Shown: positions 7,531-14,186 of the stretch, one piece after another
Layout of the letters: each line of letters starts with the position of its first letter
Position numbering within the stretch: position 1 is the stretch's first letter
Assembly: GCA_024236415.1 (NCBI GenBank)
Contig: JACKKN010000008.1
Coordinates: forward strand, 128,339-192,338
Reading direction: 5' to 3'
Origin: Hyphomicrobiales bacterium
GTDB lineage: Bacteria > Pseudomonadota > Alphaproteobacteria > Rhodospirillales > JACKKN01
Length of the DNA: 64,000 nucleotides
Translations under genes and position numbers: made by a program
Notes under the pieces: generated by a model
What the model was told of the DNA's origin: nothing
Database searches by the model: none
Seen by the model: only the letters and a program-made list of their open reading frames with translations

Positions 7531-9081
7531 TCACTCCCACTCGATGGTCCCGGGCGGTTTTGACGTGATGTCGTAGACGACGCGGTTGATGCCGCGCACC
7601 TCGTTGATGATGCGGTTCGAGACCCGGCCCAGGAACTCGTGGTCGAAGGGGTAGTAGTCGGCGGTCATGCCGTCGGTGGAGGTGACGGCGCGCAGGGCAC
7701 AGACGAAATCGTAGGTGCGGGCGTCGCCCATGACCCCCACCGTCTGCACCGGCAGCAGCACCGCGAAGGCCTGCCAGATGGCGTCGTACAGGCCGGCGGC
7801 GCGGATCTCTTCCAGGTAGATGGCGTCGGCCCGGCGCAGGATTTCCAGCTTCTCGCGGGTGATGCCGCCCGGCAGGCGGATCGCCAGGCCGGGGCCGGGG
7901 AAGGGGTGGCGGCCGACGAAGGTGTTGGGCAGGCCCAGCTCGCGCCCCAGGGCGCGCACCTCGTCCTTGAACAGCTCGCGCAGGGGTTCGACCAGGGCCA
8001 TGTTCATGCGCTCGGGCAGGCCGCCCACGTTGTGGTGGGACTTGATGGTCACGCTGGGCCCGCCGATGAACGAGACGCTCTCGATCACGTCGGGGTAGAG
8101 CGTGCCCTGGGCCAGGAAGTCGGCGCCGCCCACCTTTTTCGCCTCCTCCTCGAACACGTCGATGAAGGTGGCGCCGATGATCTTGCGCTTGCGCTCGGGG
8201 TCGTCCACGCCGTCCAGCTTGCCCAGGAACAGGTCGCCGGCGTCGCGGTGCACCAGGGGGATGTTGTAGTGGTCGCGGAACAGGGTCACCACCTCCTCGG
8301 CCTCGCCCATGCGCATCAGGCCCGTGTCCACGAACACGCAGGTCAACTGGTCGCCGATGGCCTCGTGCAGCAGCACCGCCACCACCGAGGAGTCGACCCC
8401 GCCCGACAGACCGCAGATGACCCGCCCGTCGCCCACCTGGCCGCGCACCTTGGCGATCTCGGTCTCGCGGAAGGCGGCCATGGTCCAGTCGCCGCCGCAG
8501 CCGCAGACCCGGTGCGTGAAGTTGCGCAGCAGCCGGGCGCCGTGCGGGGTGTGTACCACCTCGGGGTGGAACATCAGGCCGTAGTAGTGGCGCGCGTCGT
8601 CGGCGATGACGGCGAAGGGCGCGCCCTCGGACTGGCCGACCCGGCGGAAGCCGTCGGGCAGGCCGATCACCCGGTCGCCGTGGCTCATCCACACCTGTTC
8701 GCGCCCGCCCGCCTCCCAGACGCCGTGGAACAGGTCGCAGTCCTCCAGCACGTCGACGTAGGCGCGGCCGAATTCCCGGTGGTCCGAGCTTTCCACCTGG
8801 CCGCCCAACTGCTCGACCAGGGTCATCTGGCCATAGCAGATGCCCAGCACCGGGATCTCCATGTCGAACAGGGCGTCGGGCGCCCGCGGCGTGCCCATGT
8901 CCACCACCGAGGCCGGCCCGCCCGACAGGATCACCCCCTTGGGGTCGTAGGCGCGCAGGGTTTCCGCGGTGACCTGGTTGAAGGGGTGGATCTCGGAATA
9001 CACCCCGCTCTCGCGCACGCGCCGGGCGATGAGCTGGGTCACCTGGGAGCCGAAATCGATGATCAGGATGCGGTCGGTCAT
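7531..9081 (-). CDS. guaA: GMP synthase (glutamine-hydrolysing)
   Basis: Converts XMP to GMP with ATP and glutamine in purine synthesis, 516 aa. The N-terminal class I amidotransferase has the nucleophile in LGICYGQ (Cys near residue 82) and the His/Glu pair in MFHPEVVHTPHG. The ATP-pyrophosphatase P-loop is GLSGGVDSSVVAVL. The dimerisation domain ends in the conserved DITSKPPG and TIEWE. The ATG at 9081 is chosen because AAGGT precedes it; a GTG 18 bp upstream would place that site inside the gene. The last codons coincide with the island att-like core, so the extreme 3' end may be of foreign origin. A run of nine T on the minus strand (7502-7510) lies just downstream. Confidence 0.97.
   Translation of the reverse strand: MTDRILIIDFGSQVTQLIARRVRESGVYSEIHPFNQVTAETLRAYDPKGVILSGGPASVVDMGTPRAPDALFDMEIPVLGICYGQMTLVEQLGGQVESSDHREFGRAYVDVLEDCDLFHGVWEAGGREQVWMSHGDRVIGLPDGFRRVGQSEGAPFAVIADDARHYYGLMFHPEVVHTPHGARLLRNFTHRVCGCGGDWTMAAFRETEIAKVRGQVGDGRVICGLSGGVDSSVVAVLLHEAIGDQLTCVFVDTGLMRMGEAEEVVTLFRDHYNIPLVHRDAGDLFLGKLDGVDDPERKRKIIGATFIDVFEEEAKKVGGADFLAQGTLYPDVIESVSFIGGPSVTIKSHHNVGGLPERMNMALVEPLRELFKDEVRALGRELGLPNTFVGRHPFPGPGLAIRLPGGITREKLEILRRADAIYLEEIRAAGLYDAIWQAFAVLLPVQTVGVMGDARTYDFVCALRAVTSTDGMTADYYPFDHEFLGRVSNRIINEVRGINRVVYDITSKPPGTIEWE
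7533..7557 (-). repeat. 25-bp att-like core at the guaA 3' end (gene-proximal copy)
   Basis: Identical to 5576-5600. It spans the last codons of guaA, so recombination here keeps the reading frame intact; the element side supplies the TGA stop at 7531 in place of the TAG found in the distal copy. Confidence 0.8.
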
Positions 9082-9178
9082 GGGCGGCGGGACCTTCACC
9101 GGACGGGGTGGGAATCGGCGGTGCCGGACTCATAGCCCATAGGTCGGCGCTCCGCCAGTGCGAAGCGCGCCGGCGCCC

Positions 9179-9667
9179 TCAGTCCGCGCCCAGGTCCTTG
9201 ACCATGACCGTCTCGGGGATGGGGTGGCCTTCCAGGTCGAAGGTGCCGCGGCCCACCGCCGACCAGCCGCGGGAGCGGTAGAATTCAAGGGCGCGGTCGT
9301 TGCCGTCGAACACCTCCAGCCGCGCCTGGCCGTGGCCGGCGCGTCGGATCGCGGTCTCGGCCAGGTCCAGCAGGCGGCGGCCGACCCCGGTCCCCTGGGC
9401 CGCGGGAGCCACCCACAGGTTGGCGATGCGAGCGTCCAGCACCTGCACGAATCCGACCACGGCGGCGCCCGATTCGGCCACCCACATGTGCGGCCAGCCG
9501 GTGGCGGCGAGGCGGCGCAGGCGGTCCGCCGCCCGGCAGGCGGCCAGGGCCGCCGGCGGCAGGACGCCGGCATAGGCGACGGGGAAGGTGCGGTCCAGCA
9601 CCGCGGCGATGGCCGCCACGTCCGATTCCCGGGCCGGCCGCAGGGTGGGCGCCGGCGTCGCCGTCAC
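9179..9667 (-). CDS. GNAT-family N-acetyltransferase
   Basis: Acetyl-CoA-dependent acetyltransferase, 162 aa. The acetyl-CoA loop is LWVAPAAQGTGVGRRLLDLAE near residue 90, and LEVFDGNDRALEFYRSRGW follows with the C-terminal tyrosine. The acceptor substrate cannot be predicted. It lies upstream of guaA on the same strand at about 100 bp, but no functional link is evident. Confidence 0.9.
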   Translation of the reverse strand: MTATPAPTLRPARESDVAAIAAVLDRTFPVAYAGVLPPAALAACRAADRLRRLAATGWPHMWVAESGAAVVGFVQVLDARIANLWVAPAAQGTGVGRRLLDLAETAIRRAGHGQARLEVFDGNDRALEFYRSRGWSAVGRGTFDLEGHPIPETVMVKDLGAD

Positions 9668-9709
9668 CCCCGCGCTTCCGGCGCCGTGGCCGAAGGCAAA
9701 TTCCGGCCC

Positions 9710-10381
9710 CTACCTGGCACCCTTCCGGGCGCGGCGCCGATAGAGCAGCCCGAGCACGCCGGTTGCCAGCAACAGGCCCGTCGAGGGCGCGGGTACCGGG
9801 TTCCGGAATTCACTGGCGGAAATCGAGGTGATGTCGAACGTGAACTGCGGATTTACTTTCGTTGTGAAATCCATCACGCCGTACGCGCCCGGCAACCGAT
9901 TGGCAAGGAGGTTCTGCAACGCGGCCAGGTCTGGCTGCACGAGCGTGTCCGGGATGTTGGTTTTGCCGGCCTCCCCGAACACGACATAGAAGCCGTCGGG
10001 AAGCTGGCCTCCTGTCGTCGCCGGCCCTGTGACATCCGCATCCAATTGGACATATGTCTTGTCGGTCGGCGCAGGCAAGTAGTCGAGGCGCAGCACGTTG
10101 CCCGCAGGAGGGGGGACTGATTCCCAGATGTTCAAGCCCGTGGTGAGGCTTGCAGATATGATCGAGAAAAATCTATGGCTGCCCATGTATGGCGGAACGT
10201 CACTGTCATACACGACCTGACCACTGACCGAGTCCCCCGAGTTGATCGCACCGCTTGCCGTGACGACCGAAGAAGACGTCACCACCCCTTCGTAGTCGAC
10301 CTGTATCAGCATGGCATGGGCGGCACCCGTCAGGTTCAGCGAGGCGGCCAGCACCAGGGTTTTCAGGATGCGGGTCAGCAT
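9710..10381 (-). CDS. Secreted protein with CTERM-like sorting tail
   Basis: Exported protein of unknown function, 223 aa. A signal peptide (TLVLAASLNLTGAAHA) is followed by a beta-rich middle. The C-terminus has the tripartite form of PEP-CTERM/VPLPA-CTERM proteins: VPAPSTG, a hydrophobic helix (LLLATGVLGLLY) and RRRARKGAR. Such tails are processed by an exosortase, commonly with exopolysaccharide export; no exosortase lies in the window. ATG at 10381 follows AAGGA. Cysteine is absent from the mature part. AT-richer patches surround it. Confidence 0.75.
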   Translation of the reverse strand: MLTRILKTLVLAASLNLTGAAHAMLIQVDYEGVVTSSSVVTASGAINSGDSVSGQVVYDSDVPPYMGSHRFFSIISASLTTGLNIWESVPPPAGNVLRLDYLPAPTDKTYVQLDADVTGPATTGGQLPDGFYVVFGEAGKTNIPDTLVQPDLAALQNLLANRLPGAYGVMDFTTKVNPQFTFDITSISASEFRNPVPAPSTGLLLATGVLGLLYRRRARKGAR

Positions 10382-10839
10382 TGTGATTCCTTGTTCGGTT
10401 GCCAAATCTCGCTTCGATTTGATGGTTGATGTTCCCTGTCGGAGGCGGTTCGGGCTCAACCGGCCCGGCGCCACGCATTTCGCGGGTTGAAGCAAAGGTT
10501 GTGCCAGGCCGGGATGCTGCGCGTAGATCTTTAAAATATACAACGGGTTGGCAACAGTCGGACGGCAGCAGGCAGCCGACGGAAAGCGTGATGACTGTAA
10601 ATTTTTCTGACAGACTTTCGTGAATTTGACTGTCTTGGCAGCGGTGGTTGCCGCCGTATAGGGCGGTTTGTTCGACAATGACAAGCGTTTTCAGGGTGTT
10701 AATCCGTGTAAGGAATTCCGGCAAGGGTGGTGCGGTGTGGGCCTTGAGCCCGCTGGCGACGTCGGTGAGTTCGGCCGGCGGCCCCCGGCCCTGAGGCCCG
10801 TCATTCCGTTGGGCAGGTCGTTGCCGCCCGGCGCCGCCG
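10382..10839. other. Intergenic stretch without a supported gene
   Basis: This stretch upstream of the CTERM-like gene contains an AT-rich patch near 10528-10545 that could hold its promoter. No gene, repeat or clear hairpin was found. Confidence 0.5.
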
Positions 10840-11226
10840 TCACCCCCGCGTTTCCGGCGCCGGGGTGGCCAGGCCGACGACCGCGCCCGAGGCGTCGGCG
10901 ACCATGGCGATGCGGCCCACGGTGGGGATGTCGAAGGGCGGCTGCAGCACCGTGCCGCCGGCCCCGGCCACCTGGGCCACGACGGCGTCCACGTCGTCGA
11001 CGGCGATGTAGGACATCCAATTGTCGGGCGCGCCGTCGAACCGTTCGTCGTTGATGTCGAGCATGCCGGCCACCACCTCGTCGCCGGCCTTCCACACCAC
11101 GTAGGGCCCGGCGCCCACGTCCATGGTCTCGTGGCTCCAGCCCAGGATGGCGGTGTAGAAGGCCTTGGCGGCCTCGGTGTTGCGGGTCATCAGTTCGTTC
11201 CACCAAAACGTTCCGTGCGCGGTCAT
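10840..11226 (-). CDS. VOC-superfamily (glyoxalase-like) protein
   Basis: Small protein of the vicinal-oxygen-chelate fold, 128 aa. Repeated beta-alpha-beta-beta-beta units are visible: FWWNELMTRNTEAAKAFYTAILGW, YVVWKAGDEVVAGML, then WMSYIAVDDVDAVVAQVAGAGG and RIAMVADASGAVVGL. It resembles the CFP32/27-kDa antigen-like group. ATG at 11226 is preceded by GGGAGA. Whether it binds metal or is an enzyme is unclear. Confidence 0.88.
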   Translation of the reverse strand: MTAHGTFWWNELMTRNTEAAKAFYTAILGWSHETMDVGAGPYVVWKAGDEVVAGMLDINDERFDGAPDNWMSYIAVDDVDAVVAQVAGAGGTVLQPPFDIPTVGRIAMVADASGAVVGLATPAPETRG

Positions 11227-11340
11227 GGTCGTCTCCCGTGTCCTCGGCAGGGTTGAAGGAAAGGCCATTATAGCGGAAGAATGTTTCGGTTTTGTTCACG
11301 GTTGCGTGAGGGCCCGCAGGGGGCGGTGACAGGGGGGCAG

Positions 11341-11359
11341 GGATATGCTAATCATTATC
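11341..11359 (+). promoter_or_regulatory. Fur-box-like sequence
   Basis: GGATATGCTAATCATTATC matches the classical 19-bp Fur consensus at about 15 positions. It lies 62 bp upstream of the small gene at 11422 and between divergent genes. Iron control of that gene or of the VOC gene is inferred only. Confidence 0.4.
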
Positions 11360-11421
11360 ACATACAAAGCCGTCCTGGGAGGTCATCGAACGTCCTGTTC
11401 GCAATCGAGCGGCGGTAAACC

Positions 11422-11718
11422 ATGAAGTACTTTATCCTGGTTTTGTTCACCAACCTGGCGACCAGCGCGCCGGATCACATCAACAATACTTCGGTCATGT
11501 TCGCGGACCTGGGCACGTGCCAGGAATACTTGGCCGCGAACAATCACCGCCTGCGCATGAGCGTGGGCGGCTACTTCGACGACCGCATCGGCTCGGGCCG
11601 CTGGAAGCTGGACCACATCACCTGTGTCGAGAGCGACCTGCTGTTCAAGATGAACGCCATGCGCGCCCAGGCCCAGGCCGCCGCCGACCCGGCCGCCGAC
11701 CCGGCCGCCGAGGAATAG
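11422..11718 (+). CDS. Small exported or membrane-associated protein of unknown function
   Basis: Not recognised, 98 aa. The N-terminus MKYFILVLFTNLATSAP is a short hydrophobic segment that could be a signal peptide. Two cysteines (DLGTCQEYL and DHITCVES) could form a disulfide. The C-terminus is Ala/Gln rich and ends AAADPAADPAAEE. A Fur-box-like element lies upstream. Start codon support is weak but the frame has strong coding bias. Confidence 0.65.
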   Translation: MKYFILVLFTNLATSAPDHINNTSVMFADLGTCQEYLAANNHRLRMSVGGYFDDRIGSGRWKLDHITCVESDLLFKMNAMRAQAQAAADPAADPAAEE

Positions 11719-11724
11719 CCGGCG

Positions 11725-12195
11725 TCAGAACACGCCGGCGTCCAGGCCGGCGGCCATGAACAGACCCAGCTCCTGGCACTGGGCCGGGAAGGCGTCGTCC
11801 CAGGCGCCGCGGCAGGTCAGCGGCGGGTGCACGGCGCGCCAGCGCAGGCCGGTGACGATGGTTTCGACGGCGCGGCGGGTGCCGGTGCCGTCGTGGCCGG
11901 CGCGGATGTAAAGGGCGTAGGGCAGGCCCTGGGTCCGTTCCAGGCAGGGGTAGTAGCAGCGGTCGAAGAAGTCCTTCAGGGCGCCGCTCATGTAGCCCAG
12001 GTTCTCGGTGGTGCCCAGGATCACGGCCCGGGCCGCCAGCACGTCGTCGGGGCCGGCCTCCAGCGGCGCCCTGGCCACCACCTCCACCCCCTCCACCTCG
12101 GGATGGCGGGCCCCGGCCAGCACCGCGTCGCGCAGGCGCGCCGTGTTGGGCGACGGGGCGTGGGCGACCACCAGCAGGCGTTTGCGCGCGTCCAT
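11725..12195 (-). CDS. Flavodoxin/NADPH-dependent FMN reductase-like protein
   Basis: Flavodoxin-fold protein, 156 aa. The N-terminal strand RLLVVAHAPSPNTARL contacts FMN phosphate in this family, and GTTENLGYMSGALKDFFDR is the second FMN loop. CYYPCLERTQGLPYALYIRAG follows, as in other short members. Probably a quinone or flavin reductase or an electron carrier. The ATG at 12195 is preferred because 28 extra upstream codons have no family resemblance. It converges on the small gene before it. Confidence 0.85.
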   Translation of the reverse strand: MDARKRLLVVAHAPSPNTARLRDAVLAGARHPEVEGVEVVARAPLEAGPDDVLAARAVILGTTENLGYMSGALKDFFDRCYYPCLERTQGLPYALYIRAGHDGTGTRRAVETIVTGLRWRAVHPPLTCRGAWDDAFPAQCQELGLFMAAGLDAGVF

Positions 12196-12311
12196 GGCGC
12201 GATGATCCCGCACCCGTCCGGCCCGATCAACCCCGACACTGCCACGGCTGACAAAAGTGGCCGGATGGCCTAGCTTCATATTCCTGCCATCCTGTTCCGG
12301 GAATTCGGCCC

Positions 12312-12560
12312 ATGCTCAAGTCCGTGATGATCGAGATCGACCAGATCTACGTCCCCGCCAAGTGGCGCGGCACCCTGGACGAGGCCAAGGTGCAGGAGAT
12401 CGCCGAGAGCATCATCGAGGTCGGCCAGAAGACGCCGATCCAGGTGCGCAAGGGCCAGGGCCGCTACGTGCTGGTGACCGGGTTCCACCGCCTGGAGGCC
12501 ATGCGCGCCCTGGGCGAGCCGCGCATCGAGGCCCTGATCGTGCAGGCGCGCCAGCACTGA
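12312..12560 (+). CDS. Stand-alone ParB/Srx N-terminal-domain protein
   Basis: 82-aa protein made only of a ParB N-terminal (ParB/sulfiredoxin) domain. IDQIYVPAKWRGTLDEAKVQEIAESI matches the start of the fold and VLVTGFHRLEAMRALGEPRIEAL matches the nucleotide-binding box, where the usual GxxR reads TGFHR. There is no helix-turn-helix domain, so chromosome segregation is unlikely. Related short proteins bind CTP or ATP; its role is unknown. Confidence 0.82.
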   Translation: MLKSVMIEIDQIYVPAKWRGTLDEAKVQEIAESIIEVGQKTPIQVRKGQGRYVLVTGFHRLEAMRALGEPRIEALIVQARQH

Positions 12561-12576
12561 ATTTCCCGTTGCCGGG

Positions 12577-12954
12577 TCAGATGGAGTAGTCCAGGGCCTC
12601 GTACTTGCCGCCCTGGGTCTCGAACCCCGCCTTCTTCCAGGCGTCCAGGCCGCCGGTCAGGTTGTAGATGTTGGGCAGGCCGCTGTCGGCCAGCTGCTTC
12701 TGCGCCGCCGCCGCCCGCTTGCCGATGGCGCACAGCACGATCACCTTGCGGTCGGTGATGGGCGGGAACACGTCGGGGTCCAGGAACGACAGCGGCAGCA
12801 GCACCGAGCCGGGCACGTTCTCGTACTCGAACTCGTTGGCCTCGCGCACGTCCAGCAGCACCGCCTCGCGCGCGTCCATCCAGGCCCGCGCCGTGGCGGC
12901 GTCGATCTCGGGCAGGGGAGCCGCGGCTCCGGTTGCGGGGGCGCCGTCGCTCAT
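12577..12954 (-). CDS. Rhodanese-like domain protein
   Basis: Single-domain sulfurtransferase-type protein, 125 aa. The fold motifs LLDVREANEFEYENVPGSVLLP and DAWKKAGF are present. The active-site loop is LCAIGKRA with the Cys near residue 78, so sulfur transfer is possible. No signal peptide, so it is cytoplasmic. It is 13 bp from the OmpA lipoprotein gene on the same strand and may be co-transcribed with it. Confidence 0.92.
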   Translation of the reverse strand: MSDGAPATGAAAPLPEIDAATARAWMDAREAVLLDVREANEFEYENVPGSVLLPLSFLDPDVFPPITDRKVIVLCAIGKRAAAAQKQLADSGLPNIYNLTGGLDAWKKAGFETQGGKYEALDYSI

Positions 12955-12967
12955 GGCGCCGGCACGC

Positions 12968-13576
12968 TCACCGCACCGTCACCTCGACGCGGCGGTTGCG
13001 CGGCTCGGCGACACCGTCGGCCGTCGGCACCACGGGGTTGTTCTCGCCGTGGGAGGTGACCTCGATGAAGTCCGGCGGCACGCCGATTTCGACGATCAGG
13101 TCGCGCACCCGCTGCGCCCGGCGCAGGGACAGGGTGTAGTTCCACTTGCTGGACCCCGAGCGGTCGGAATGGCCGACCACGGCCACGTCGGGCAGCACCC
13201 AGCGCTCCACCGTGGCCAGGATCTCGGGCAGGCGCTTGCGCGACTCGTCGGTCAGCGCGGTGGTGCCGGACTTGAAGTGCAGCACGAACGAGTACGGCTT
13301 GACTGGCAGGGCCGCCAGGGCGTCCTTGAAATCCTTGTCCACGGAGCCCTCGTCCAGCACCTTGGGCGCCTGGGGCGCCGCCGAGGCGGTGGTCAGCTCG
13401 GTGGCCTCGCGGGCCTGGTCCAGGACCACGCTGCCGCCCTGGTTGGTGACCACGGCCCGGCCCACGGTGCCGTCGTCGTCGGGCATCAGCACGATGACTC
13501 CCTTCTGGGCGCAGGCGCCCAGGGTGGCGACGGCCAGCACCACGGCCAGGGTGCGCAAGGTCTTGATGGCGGTCAT
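12968..13576 (-). CDS. OmpA-family outer-membrane lipoprotein
   Basis: Peptidoglycan-binding lipoprotein, 202 aa. The lipobox LGAC ends the signal peptide near residue 22. The C-terminal OmpA domain starts near residue 95 with FVLHFKSGTTALTDESRKRLPEI and includes VVGHSDRSGS, LSLRRAQRVRDLIVEIG and NRRVEVTVR, which contact peptidoglycan in the family. It is 3 bp from the FecR-domain gene and divergent from the CHASE2 phosphatase, an arrangement that suggests an envelope-sensing module. Confidence 0.93.
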   Translation of the reverse strand: MTAIKTLRTLAVVLAVATLGACAQKGVIVLMPDDDGTVGRAVVTNQGGSVVLDQAREATELTTASAAPQAPKVLDEGSVDKDFKDALAALPVKPYSFVLHFKSGTTALTDESRKRLPEILATVERWVLPDVAVVGHSDRSGSSKWNYTLSLRRAQRVRDLIVEIGVPPDFIEVTSHGENNPVVPTADGVAEPRNRRVEVTVR

Positions 13577-13579
13577 GGC

Positions 13580-14056
13580 TCAGGACCCCTTCGGCACTTT
13601 GACGAGGATCTTGGTGCCGCGCAGGCCGATGGACCCCATGGGGGTGTCCAGCTTGACCTTGTCCGGCGCCAGCTTGCCGATCTGCCCCGACACGAAGGAC
13701 ATGGTGCCGTAGGCGATCTTGCCGGTCAGGGACAGGTTCTGCTCCTTGGGGTCGAAGGCGTATTCCTCCAGGGCGAAGCGGCTGTTGGGGCCGAAGGACA
13801 TGCGCGTGTTGTCCTTGAAGGTAATGCCCAGCTTGCCGTCGGCGCCGGTCTCGATCAGGTCGCTGGCCTGGACCGGCATGCCGGCCTGGGCCGGGATCCG
13901 CTCGGCGCCGCGCAGGATGTGGGCGGTGCCCGAAACGCTTTTCACGGTGCCGTCCGAGGCGGCGGCCGGCGAGGACCAGGGAACCTGGGTCACGGCCAGG
14001 CCGGCGGCCAGGGCCAGGACCGCGGCGGGGCGGCGGAAGGGGGCAGGGTGGGGCAC
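13580..14056 (-). CDS. FecR-domain periplasmic protein
   Basis: Exported protein, 158 aa, with a signal peptide ending AAASD near residue 34. The FecR fold is visible in VKSVSGTAHILRGAERIPAQ, then DLIETGADGKLGITFKDNTRMSF and the final TPMGSIGLRGTKILVKV. No transmembrane anti-sigma segment or sigma factor gene is present, so it is not a classical FecR regulator. It pairs with the OmpA lipoprotein 3 bp downstream and is divergent from the CHASE2 phosphatase. Confidence 0.9.
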   Translation of the reverse strand: MPHPAPFRRPAAVLALAAGLAVTQVPWSSPAAASDGTVKSVSGTAHILRGAERIPAQAGMPVQASDLIETGADGKLGITFKDNTRMSFGPNSRFALEEYAFDPKEQNLSLTGKIAYGTMSFVSGQIGKLAPDKVKLDTPMGSIGLRGTKILVKVPKGS

Positions 14057-14186
14057 GGCGGTGGCCTCCCGGTTGTTGCGCGCAGGTGTTCTTGGTGTAC
14101 GGTAGTGAATCGGGTGCAGCGGGGCAACAGCCTTGCGCCCCGGTAGGAAAACCCGGGCTTCGCGTCAACCGCTGTGGTGGAAGGGC

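Larger units (their letters stand above)
5576..7557. mobile_element. Small genomic island inserted at the 3' end of guaA (no integrase)
   Basis: About 2 kb of visibly AT-richer DNA lies between two copies of the guaA 3' end. Exactly matching 25-bp ends lie at 5576-5600 and 7533-7557. Inside are a toxin-antitoxin pair, one unrecognised gene on the other strand and non-coding DNA. The repeats, the base-composition change and the gene types match a site-specifically integrated element that used guaA, a known insertion hotspot. No integrase, relaxase or transposase was seen, so this is either a decayed remnant or a passenger that depended on an integrase elsewhere. Confidence 0.75.

Noticed and set aside
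5576..7557. Search for an integrase, relaxase or transposase inside the island
   Set aside because: None of the frames has tyrosine- or serine-recombinase motifs or a DDE transposase pattern, so an autonomous element is not claimed.
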